64,000 nt of DNA from Magicicada septendecula (lineage: Eukaryota; Arthropoda; Insecta; Hemiptera; Cicadidae): contig CM068374.1 of the NCBI GenBank assembly GCA_034769895.1, positions 353,138,302 to 353,202,301 on the forward strand, read 5' to 3'. The notes below the pieces were generated by a model. It worked only from the letters and a program-made list of their open reading frames with translations. It did no database searches and had not been told where the DNA came from. Made by a program: the position numbers and the translations under genes. Shown here in pieces: positions 54,340 to 64,000 of this stretch (positions are counted from its first letter, which is position 1; the number at the start of each line of letters is the position of its first letter).

Positions 54340-56688
54340 AAGTTAGAGTCACACGTACCAGAATCATCTCGAACAGCTTCGGCAGCAGTGTAGTCTTAGG
54401 TGCGGGAAACCCTGAGGCCTCCTTGCGGGAGCCTTTCTTCCACCTCGGCGTGGCGGTTCGTCTTTCTGGCCGCTCCTCATCTCACGCTAATAGCGTTAAG
54501 CTCCTGCGGATGAATTGTTAACGAAGCCACGGAACCGTACCTTAGACATGCGACCAGGCAGTAAATAATATTTAAACAAAATAGGACATGCTCGAGCCAT
54601 CTCGGTTAACCCTGTCGTTTTAGGCAGGGGGAATCCCAAGATATACCAGTGCCTTCTTGCGAGAGTCATCCGTCTCTGAGTGGCAGCGCACCTCTCCGGC
54701 AGACGGGCGTGCCTATCACCCACTCCAGTGAGGCTTTAAGCTTCTGCGGAGCAAAGGAACGTCACCCCCGAGACATGGAGCCATGTTGGTGCAAGTCAGA
54801 ACAAAACAACAACGCATATTCTCTCATGCACTTCAGTTGTGCAAAAGGAACCTGCACCGTGACTTCCTTGTGCTCCTAGAACATAACGAGCTGTATCGGC
54901 ATTCATGTGACTACGACCCACACGACGATCACTGTCCAGGGCGCCAAGACACCCCTCATAACTTCTGCCTGTCTGTCTTACTCCTAGTTTTGTATCCTTC
55001 TAGCTTCATTTACACGTTGCTTTAGAATACCCATCAGAACCCGGTATTCAGCATATATACCCTCCATGTTTATGCTACCGAACCCTTAATTTTATGTTTG
55101 TAATTGTTGTAAATCGGTCTTCCGTCTTTGAATTTTATTTTTCCTTTTGTAGTATACTAAACAGTGTGTACCAGAGTCCTTAATGTGGGCCTAAATCTTG
55201 CAGAGAGAGGTCTTTGGTTTCCAGTCTAGCGACCTTCGTGACTAGCTGCCATTGACTTCCCCAACCGAATGTTCTTCCCGTCACCATTTAATATTCTTAA
55301 AGTGAATGTGAATGATATCACAATCGTTGGGTCTGGGAATCCATTTAATTGGTTTCCTATGTCGCCTTCTTATTCACAGTAGTCTTTCCATCTGGACTAT
55401 TTTAGGCCATAAATTTGTGCATAAAGATGCTGACTGAAGCATTGGTTGAAATAAGGCGCTATTGCTTCCAAATAAATTTAAATGAAAATCCCCGGGATTA
55501 GCTTTTGTCCGATTTTTTTTAATGTCTGTATTTTTTGTTGTTGACTTATTTGAACTGATTAAAACAAATTAAAATGTATTGAATACAGTAGCATCGGTTT
55601 AAAAATATAAATTAAAATAAGTGGAAGGTGAAGACAATTTTTCTGGTCGTAATGGTAATGCTTTGAAATTAAAATCAAACAATTACTCTAATTGTGATGG
55701 AAATTGCTTATTGTCCAAATGATTAAGTGAAGGTGTCATATTATTAAAAATTAATTTACGCATAATTTTTATTAATAAATTTATATTTTGTCAAACAGTT
55801 AGCATAATTTAACTAAACTTTTTGACAATTTTTAGTAATTATAATTTGTATTATTAAAGGTTACTGAACGAACATGAGAAGTAACATTAATATTGTTTTT
55901 AATTTTCCTGTTTTCTAAATTTTAATAAGATTTTTCCATGTACTTACTAGCTTTTTCTAAAAGAGTGATTTTTGAATGCTTATGAATTGATATTGACGAT
56001 AAAGGAAATTTCCTTTTCGAAAAACACTAAAAGATAACGAAAATACGGATGTCGTCTTTTGTGAGGCAGTGTCATCCGTTTTCAGACTAAATGTTTTTAA
56101 TTCGGAAAAAAATTTGGTGACACTAAAATAGTAAGGACCCTAACGTGACACGAAGTAAACGTGCATGCGTCCTTAGCAGCCACACGACCTCTATAAACCC
56201 TCCCCTTACCGCCTAAAAGTAAACAATAGACTGCTATTTCCTCGTATTCTAATATAAGACAGCCTTAAAGTCACAGAAATAAGGTTATCTTTGGTGTTTG
56301 CCTTTTATTCAGTACCTCGATTAGATCACGTATATATCATATGCCGATATTACTAGTGACATAAACGTCACATTGGAAGCATCACCTACTCATCTCTTTA
56401 CCAAAACAATCAGAGACTAACAAACAGTACACTAACCATATAAAATATAGGCCTATTTATTGGACAGCGCTTACGTTATACAGTTCACTTATTAGAATTG
56501 GACTTTGTTTTTATCCAAGCGACCTGAACTACTATATCGTTACAATTTAATTCCTTTATATCTTGTAATATGTAATAGTGAACGTTGGTAATATGACTTA
56601 AACCACTAATGTTTTGCTGGTCATAACACTGTAGTTTGCTGCTAACATTTAAGTAAATGTAAATTTGGCAACCATAATTAAATATCAT
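54340..56688. other. 2.3 kb without a recognised gene
   Basis: The part at 54400-55000 is GC-richer and holds two loosely similar strings (gcctccttgcgggagcc and gccttcttgcgagagtc, 250 bp apart), suggesting an old duplicated or retroelement segment. From 55500 the sequence is plain AT-rich DNA. Confidence 0.4.
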
Positions 56689-57883
<1,195 letters not shown>

Positions 57884-57912
57884 GTAACGGCCCCTTAGGT
57901 TACGGCCGTTAC
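57884..57912. repeat. short inverted repeat GTAACGGCC/GGCCGTTAC
   Basis: Nine perfectly paired bases separated by 11. It sits exactly where repeat copy G is cut, and may be the start of an inserted LTR-like element (TGTAACGGCC). A possible closing end, ccgtaaca, lies at about 58011. Confidence 0.5.
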
Positions 57913-57914
57913 GT

Positions 57915-59079
57915 AAAATTTAAAACTAGACGCTTGGCCTAGATGGAGCGAAAATGTGCTGGAGCACAGAGTGACAGGACTTGCAATAAAATACTCATTT
58001 AAACCGTAACAACTTTTTATTAGTGTTTCCTCATTTCATTATCGAAACATATTTTGCTCAAACGATTTAATATGAGCAATAAATATAATAAGTAAGTAAT
58101 AAATTTCATGTTACAGGCAATAACCAAGTATTGAGTATAACTATAATAACAGTGTTCAAACGATTGAATTCTTGTGCAATTCATAGCAGTTCTTAGTTTT
58201 CATTTTATCAACCAATATATATTCCATCTGTCTTAATCACAATTGCCAATACTAGTAACTATAAAAATTAATCAAGCAGTATAACAAGTGGATCCTTTTT
58301 AGCACAGTTAATAATATAAATCACAAATATATATTACAACAATACAAATTGATGTATTTATTTAAATTTGTGGAGCTCCACGATTTTTGGAGCACCTACT
58401 ACAATAATACAAATACATCGATTCAAGTTAATCAATTTAAATGCATTTACATATTGTGTATTAAATTCATGGGTGTAATCGTAATAAGAAGATGATACGT
58501 TATTTACGTTTAAAATCGTTCCATTATTTATTTATTTAAACAACATCTCTCATGTCGGATATTAAACAATAACTCATTATTAAATCGTTTGTACGAAGTT
58601 TTCGTACATAACTTATTGCTAACAAATTACATACATAAGTTATATACAACTCTTATTATCTAATTGTAATTACTTTAAAATATTAATTTTGCTCTCGGCT
58701 TACTCATGGTGTGTTCATATTTTTTGCAATTGCTGATTCATTAGCTTCAAAAAATGAATTTACTTTTATTCAAACTTCTTTTATATTACTTTGTTTTAAT
58801 TTCTACTGCATATGCATTATTTTTTTCTTTATCATCAAAGACTTTACTCATTACATTAATTCAAAAATTACTTATTTCTCTTATCATTTACGGTACTAAT
58901 TACTAAATTTGATACAAGAAATATTATTCTAATTTTTTACTGCTTTTACATTTATTTATTTTAATATTTGTTGAATGTCTTCCATTCAAGCTTTAATTAG
59001 TGTCTTTCAACTGTCTGTAATTAAATGTTTTTATCACCTCGTTTGACGTGGTTATTCATCTGTACGTCCTCCGTGTCTT
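57915..59079. other. AT-rich intergenic DNA, nothing recognised
   Basis: No protein motif or clear repeat. Confidence 0.45.
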
Positions 59080-59170
59080 TCTGGTCGTGTTCTCTGCATG
59101 TGCTTCTTGTCCTCTGGTCGTGTCCTCCGTGTCTGCTTCTGGTCCTCTCGTCGTGTCCTCCGTGTGTGCT
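59080..59170. repeat. minisatellite, about three 33-bp units
   Basis: Degenerate repeats of tggtcgtgtcctccgtgtct plus gcttctggtcctc. Confidence 0.8.
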
Positions 59171-59396
59171 GATTAATAGTCGTCTCGTCTCACGTCATAT
59201 GCTGCCGGTGTGTCCATAGACCTCATCGTATATATTTTGCAGCTTTGGCTGTATAGCTAGTTGATCCGGTGACTCTTACGATAATTGTGAATTTGTGTCG
59301 TCGACTGACATAGCCTCCTGCAGCAATGGTTGAATCGAGAAGAAGAAACTTTATTAGCGCGACCTGGTATTTATAGTCAGGTCGTGCAAAAATTCC

Positions 59397-60187
59397 TGTC
59401 TGAACACTTTTCAACTTGTCAGATTCTGTCGAGGCGTTACTACCCCCACTCTGGTTCAATTCACTATTTTCGCCTATTTTCGCGAATTACGAATTTTGTT
59501 TCACCTCACTCGATGCTCAATCGATCACTAATTTTTATGTGATTACTATACGTAAATTGCACTTCTTTATGGTATTCACAAAAAGAGTTATTAATTTTTT
59601 GTGTATAGTAATTGCACTTTTCATCACCTCTGTATGTTTTTTTAACATTTTATTTATCTATAATTTCTACACACTTTGGTGTCTTTTGTTTTATCCTATC
59701 GTACAGAGTTTTCTTATAATTAACAATAAACATATAACTATTCTACTTGAAAAGGGTTGGTTACATTTCAGGAACGGACAGGTTTCACACACACACTAAC
59801 AAAATACGCGCGTACACAACGCTAGCGACAGGTGTGTCGAAACTGCATGTCCATGCATGAATTCTGTACTCCCTATTTTTACTACGATTCAGCTTATGCA
59901 ATCTTAATCATGTTTATTAATTCATATTTATTCCTTTTTATTATTTATTTATTATTTATTTGGGCAATGCACAGTATCATTACTGTTTGTACTGTTGCAT
60001 TATTTCCCAGCTTGGTGAAAAAAATGTTTTAATACAAAATTAAAATTTTTTTTCGCTCTGCCTTTTTATTAGACAAATAATATGTATTATTTTTTTTATT
60101 TATCGACATATTTATTTATTTTATGTGCGATTAATAATGAGTATTCGATTTTTCGATTGTACCCTTATTTGGAGGTCTTACGTAATA
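59397..60187 (-). repeat. 3' LTR of the Gypsy element
   Basis: About 791 bp. It begins tgtctgaacacttttcaa on the plus strand and ends near cttacgtaata, next to the polypurine tract. The first ~600 bp match the other LTR closely, then the two differ by insertions and deletions before the shared ccttatttggaggt. Confidence 0.88.
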
Positions 60188-60398
60188 TTCCCCCCTCTAT
60201 GCGAGTAGAGTTGACGCAGTTATTGTAGGTACAGCCTTTAGTCGTTGTGGGTCGCATAATTGGGTACAGTCGGACAGCCTTGGAAAACACATCGATACAT
60301 ACCAATATGTGTTTCACTCCTTGACTTGATCGTGGTTGTGGTCCCAGAAAATCCACTGCAATTAGTTCTCCCTTATTTTCTTTCTGGATGCTCTGCAC
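60165..60398 (-). pseudogene. Gypsy integrase core fragment
   Basis: The frame carries NKGELIAVDFLGPQPRSSQG then VKHILVCIDVFSKAVRLYPI and MRPTTTKG. This is the start of the retroviral-type integrase core (usually G-E-x-x-x-V-D-F-x-G-P-L-P, then V-D-x-F-S-K-x-V-x-L-Y-P), including the first two catalytic-site Asp positions D of VDF and D of IDVFSK. Directly after TTTKG the sequence departs from the family and runs into the polypurine tract, so the rest of integrase was deleted. Upstream minus-strand residues (WHKYVEVQ) suit the zinc-binding-to-core linker, but no H-H-C-C finger is visible. The enzyme would insert the element DNA; this copy cannot. Confidence 0.88.
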
Positions 60399-60449
60399 TT
60401 CTACGTATTTATGCCATCTTTCACTCTGTAATTTTACATTTCCTTAATC

Positions 60450-61448
60450 ATAACATTCCTACATTCTTTAATCTTTTCTTACATGAACATTACTTACATT
60501 TCTTTTCTGATCGCTCATAATATTCTTCATTCTTCCCCTGTGTTGAAATACACTTCCGTAACAGAATACTCTTATAGCTTTGTAGTGTGTCGCATGATCG
60601 GTTACAGATGAACTGCCTTAGAAAACATATCGATATTTTACTCGTAGTCCTAAATTCTAAGTAGTCCCTGCCCTTTGACTTTTCACTATCGCTTTCTTCT
60701 GTGTCCTTGCATTTCCGCTAAGGTATGAATATTTCGCTTGATCAGCCGTTCTGACAATTATAACATTTATTTCTCATTTCTAATCCTTTCTTCATATTAA
60801 TAACAACATCGATAATAACATTCTTTACAATCATTTCTTAAATATTTCTTTACACTAACATTCCTCAACATTAATAATACACTTTATTTAGCATAATATT
60901 CCTTATTATTTAACTCCTTTATCTTATTAATAATTAACAGTAATATTTTTTTAAAATAGTTATTTATTTTCGGGCATTGAGTGTGGTTCAATTTACACCC
61001 TCCCTAGTTTAAGTTAACAATGTATTGTATTGTTTGACCAGCTGACGGACATTTTTTCCTTTGCCGTATAGTAGCCGACATATAGCAATTTCCGCTTCTC
61101 ACCTTTGTTAACATTCCATTGTATTCCTCCCTCGTACGGCAAGAATTGTTTCTTAGCTGCGTCGAATAACCTCTCTCTCTTCTCTCGGTACGTTCCACAA
61201 TTCTCTCGTCATGAATGCATTGCGTATGTTCAGTCTGCTAGAGGCCCATATAAACAGCTGTCGACTGTTTTTTCATCCTTCGTTTATGATAACCTCTGTA
61301 GTTTTTATAATTACAGTTATAATTATCGTTACTATAATTATCGTTCGCTTTATACTTATCGTGCGTATAGTTAATATTATAATTATCACAAGTTTGCGTA
61401 GTGTTTCGTATAGATAATTTATTACTACGTTTTTCGTTACAGTGATAC
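60450..61448. other. interior of the Gypsy element without coding motifs
   Basis: AT-rich interior. A possible plus-strand TATA string (catataaac) at 61247 has no matching gene. The expected protease and reverse transcriptase blocks are not found. Confidence 0.5.
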
Positions 61449-61949
61449 TTATTGTGTGTTAAGTGTTCTTTTATGTGATTTATCGCTGTTTGTGTAATTT
61501 GCGATTTGGATATTCCTATCAGTGAGGTATGCTCGCTTAATTTTTACTTTGCTTTCTTCCTTAATGTTAATTATTTCTCTATGATTATCATTATTAATTA
61601 CGATCGTATTTTCTTTCGCATCTTCAGTTATTATGTTTTCTTCCCATATCATCGTTTCACATATTTGTTGCGTTTGTTTATCAATGATTTCACATATATT
61701 TTCTGTGATAATGTCAATATGTGAGTTGGTATCACCAACCTTTTCTGTTAACTCTTTTACCATCTTTGTTATTTTTATGGTGTTCTGTTTAAAATTTTCA
61801 GTCTGTTGTTCTAATTTATTATTTAACTTTTCGGTTTGTTCCTCAAGTTTAGCATTTAGATTTTCTGTCTGTTTTGTACTTATCTCATCTACCCAAGCAC
61901 GCATCATGGTTTGAAGTGCTTCCATGTTTAAGCTTTCTGGTGTTGCCAT
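61449..61949 (-). CDS. Gypsy gag N-terminal region, 166 aa, coiled coil
   Basis: An uninterrupted frame starts at ATG 61949 with MATPESLNMEALQTMMRAWV, a start seen in gag proteins of insect Gypsy elements. Residues 20-75 form a strong coiled coil of heptads rich in Glu, Gln, Asn and Lys (KLEEQTEKLNNKLEQQTENF and similar), then a segment THIDIITENICEIIDKQT-like and a basic end (SKVKIKRAYLTDR). Gag builds the particle that packages the element RNA. Capsid core and zinc knuckles (C-x2-C-x4-H-x4-C) are missing, so this is only the first third of a usual gag. Its position 340 bp inside the 5' LTR and on the same strand as the integrase fragment is right for gag. It could still be translated, but has no partner proteins here. 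Confidence 0.7.
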   Translation of the reverse strand: MATPESLNMEALQTMMRAWVDEISTKQTENLNAKLEEQTEKLNNKLEQQTENFKQNTIKITKMVKELTEKVGDTNSHIDIITENICEIIDKQTQQICETMIWEENIITEDAKENTIVINNDNHREIINIKEESKVKIKRAYLTDRNIQIANYTNSDKSHKRTLNTQ

Positions 61950-62263
61950 AATGAATATTTTGTATTTATTTATTATGTTTTAGAATATTATTCTTATGGA
62001 ACCGAATTACTAATTTTATTTATTTATTTATTATTATTACTAATTATTACTTTTCTTATTACCACTACACCTTTACAATGATATTATTTCATTGAGCGCC
62101 AGTTGTGTCTTAATACACAACAATTAACATAACATACAATTAATGTTTAATATAAGTAATTATTATATATAATATATTTTTTATTTCACACCTTTATTTT
62201 ATTTTTTTTAGAGCAACCATTTAGCTAAAAAAATTTTTGTTATAGTCAAATGGTCGGGATCAT

Positions 62264-62285
62264 GCCACACGTTCTTGGGCGACAA
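62264..62285 (-). other. primer-binding-site-like sequence next to the 5' LTR
   Basis: On the minus strand, starting a few bases after the LTR end, TTGTCGCCCAAGAACGTGTG resembles the Gypsy leader T-G-G-C-G-C-C-C-A-A-C-G-T-G-G-G-G. The exact tRNA cannot be assigned from the decayed sequence. Confidence 0.5.
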
Positions 62286-62290
62286 CTTTC

Positions 62291-62967
62291 TGTCTGAACA
62301 CTTTTCAAAGTGTCAGATTCTGTTGACGCGTTACTACCCCCACTCTGGTTCAATTCACTATTTTCGCCTATTTTCGCGAATTACGAATTTTGTTTCACCT
62401 CACTCGATGCTCAATCGATCACTAATTTTTATGTGATTACTATACGTAAATTGCACTTCTTTATGGTAGTCAAAAAAAGAGTTATTCATTTTTTATGTAT
62501 AGTAATTGCACTTTTCGTCACCTCTGTATAGTTTTTTAACATTTTATTTATCTATAATTTCTACACACTTTGGTGTCTTTTGTTTTATCCTATCGTACAT
62601 AGTTTTCTTATAATTAATAATAAACATATAACTATTCTACTTGAAAAGGGTTGGTTACATTTCAGGAACGGACAGGTTTCACAAACACTAACAAAATACG
62701 CGCGTACACAACGCTAGCGACAGGTGTGTCAAAACTGCATGAATTCTGTACTCCCTATTTTTACTACGATTCAGTTTATGCAATCCGAATCATGTTTATT
62801 AATTCATATTTATTCCTTTTTATTATTTATTTGGGCAATGCACAGTATCATTACTGTTTGTACTGTTGAAATATATATATATATATATTGTAACAAATAA
62901 AATTTGTTATTGTTGTTTGTTTGTGAAAAAAAATTCGATTAGTGAACTTTCCTTATTTGGAGGTTAC
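62291..62967 (-). repeat. 5' LTR of the Gypsy element
   Basis: 677 bp, starting tgtctgaacacttttcaa on the plus strand and ending ccttatttggaggttac. A TA microsatellite (62866-62888) is unique to this LTR, and the longer tail of the other LTR is missing. Confidence 0.88.
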
Positions 62968-62971
62968 TTCC

Positions 62972-63940
62972 TTTGTGGTTGTGAAATTCTGGTAGTTATC
63001 GCTCAATTAAAATTAAGTATTATGCTAATTATTATGTAGGAATAAACAATATTCAATTTTATAATCTTCAATGAATTTTATTAACAAATGGTTATATAAT
63101 CGATTTTCTATCGACTGATTAATCGACTCTCTCAGAGTATATCAATAGTGTGTACAATTATTTATTATCGGGTTCTTTTAACAGTTATTTTATAGATAGT
63201 CAGAGAAAAAGGGCAAAGTATTGAAAGTATAACATTACAAAAATATCATCTTATTAATTAAAATACATTTATAACATTCAATATATGATAGTAAGTAAAG
63301 AATTTTTCGAACCAATGACGATATCTTGGTCGTGACGCTATGGATTGTGGGACGGCAAAGATGGCCGCTTCGTGTTCAGATGTAATTGACGAAATGCACC
63401 TCGCCGATTCTGCTTCCAATAAAGGCTGCTTTTCCTATGATTTTTCGTTACTGTAGCTGCGATTCTTCCTTCGGTTGTTGGTGGAGTGTCTCTGGTTAAG
63501 TGTTAGTGGTCCACTTCGATAAAATGTGTTGTGTTATGTTATATTCCACTTTAGTCTATTTAGGTCGATAATTGCTCTGTTTGTTTCGTGATGTGGAATT
63601 AATGTTTAAATCGTTTAAATTGTGTATTCACTGGTGTTCTGTTCTGGTTTAAGTTAATTTAATGTTTTTTGGTGTTCGTTTCACTGAATTTACGGTTTAA
63701 ATGTAATTTTTACAACACACGCGTTTTTCTCACCAGACTAGGCTTATGGAACGTTCGCCATTTTTGTCTTCACTATAGGTTAATATTTGAGTAAGTCCTC
63801 GTATCAAGTGTACTTCACGACGGCTAATAATGAACTAACTAACTTCCTTCGTCTTCTTCAAAAGTCTTAACCAAATTAATGTTGTAATATAAATAAAAAT
63901 ATTACAAATAAAAATAAAAATAAAAATTATGAACGTTTTA
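62972..63940. other. intergenic, nothing recognised
   Basis: No motif. GC content rises slightly at 63300-63440 without a coding signal. Confidence 0.45.
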
Positions 63941-63943
63941 ATA

Positions 63944-63966
63944 AGCTCCACGTTGGAAACGCCAAT
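63944..63966 (-). other. second primer-binding-site-like sequence at the window edge
   Basis: On the minus strand TTGGCGTTTCCAACGTGGAG resembles the Gypsy leader. If real, an LTR should continue to the right beyond position 63968 and the element body to the left. The flanking strings tgtaatataaataaaaatat (63882) and tgtaatattaatgaaaatat (63970) are similar. Confidence 0.35.
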
Positions 63967-64000
63967 TTGTAATATTAATGAAAATATTACAAATATAAAA

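Larger units (their letters stand above)
59397..62967 (-). mobile_element. Gypsy LTR retrotransposon, internally deleted, TSD TTCC
   Basis: Two LTRs flank about 2.1 kb. The element reads on the minus strand. Target duplications TTCC lie at 59393-59396 and 62968-62971. The order is 5' LTR (62291-62967), primer-binding-like site, gag start, a non-coding stretch, an integrase fragment, a polypurine tract (60188-60198, minus strand AGAGGGGGGAA), and the 3' LTR (59397-60187). Protease, reverse transcriptase and RNase H are absent. Confidence 0.9.

Overview
This window looks like repeat-dominated, AT-rich intergenic DNA from an arthropod, most likely an insect. The evidence is indirect: mariner, hAT, Helitron, Gypsy and Jockey/RTE-like remnants of insect type, arthropod-style LTR core promoters (TATA box plus TCAGT initiator about 30 bp downstream), and many short 'aggcctac' motifs. 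I cannot name the species. I found no convincing host protein-coding gene, rRNA, tRNA or CRISPR array. Almost everything recognisable is a transposable element, usually broken, deleted or nested.

Layout. 0.8-6 kb: a decayed mariner (minus), LINE 3' tails, and a 728-bp internally deleted hAT with an exact 8-bp target duplication inserted in a LINE tail. 6-10.9 kb: no recognised gene, including an A-rich island. 11.0-12.6 kb: a frameshifted Helitron Rep fragment abutting two open frames of unknown function in one reading frame, with a TATA box and poly(A) signal. 14.3-14.6 kb: a ~260-bp palindrome with hammerhead-like motifs in both arms. 15.5-16.5 kb: first copy of a ~0.9-kb repeat family that carries a CA microsatellite at one fixed internal site (other copies at 35.8, 50.6, 51.0 and 56.7 kb). 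17-20.6 kb: an LTR, then a Helitron-like composite enclosing an open Jockey-type reverse transcriptase frame and a ~127-bp minisatellite. 20.6-24.5 kb: three LINE remnants and an LTR 3' part. 25.8-26.4 kb: a solo LTR with TSD ATAC. 27.4-28.5 kb: a hAT-like element flanked by ~75-bp direct repeats. 31-34 kb: a second A-rich island and an LTR primer-binding-like site. 34.2-35.0 kb: a deleted mariner with TIRs. 37.4-37.6 kb: a near-perfect 71-bp inverted repeat. 37.7-40.3 kb: a symmetric composite (outer inverted repeats, inner direct repeats, mariner pieces and a solo LTR with TSD ATAT). 41.6-46.7 kb: a 5-kb hAT with 8-bp TSD and a rearranged transposase. 48-55 kb: LINE and mariner remnants and microsatellite repeats. 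57.6 kb: a 165-bp (AC)n tract. 59.4-63.0 kb: a Gypsy element with two LTRs, TSD TTCC, a gag start and an integrase remnant, but no reverse transcriptase.

No pathway or operon is present; the 'genes' interact only as nested insertions. The items most worth a second look are the unknown two-frame unit beside the Helitron Rep, the 71-bp-arm hairpin, the repeat family with a built-in microsatellite and an optional hammerhead-like module, and the hAT-like element with unusually long flanking duplications. All family assignments come from reading translated motifs by eye; no database search was run.
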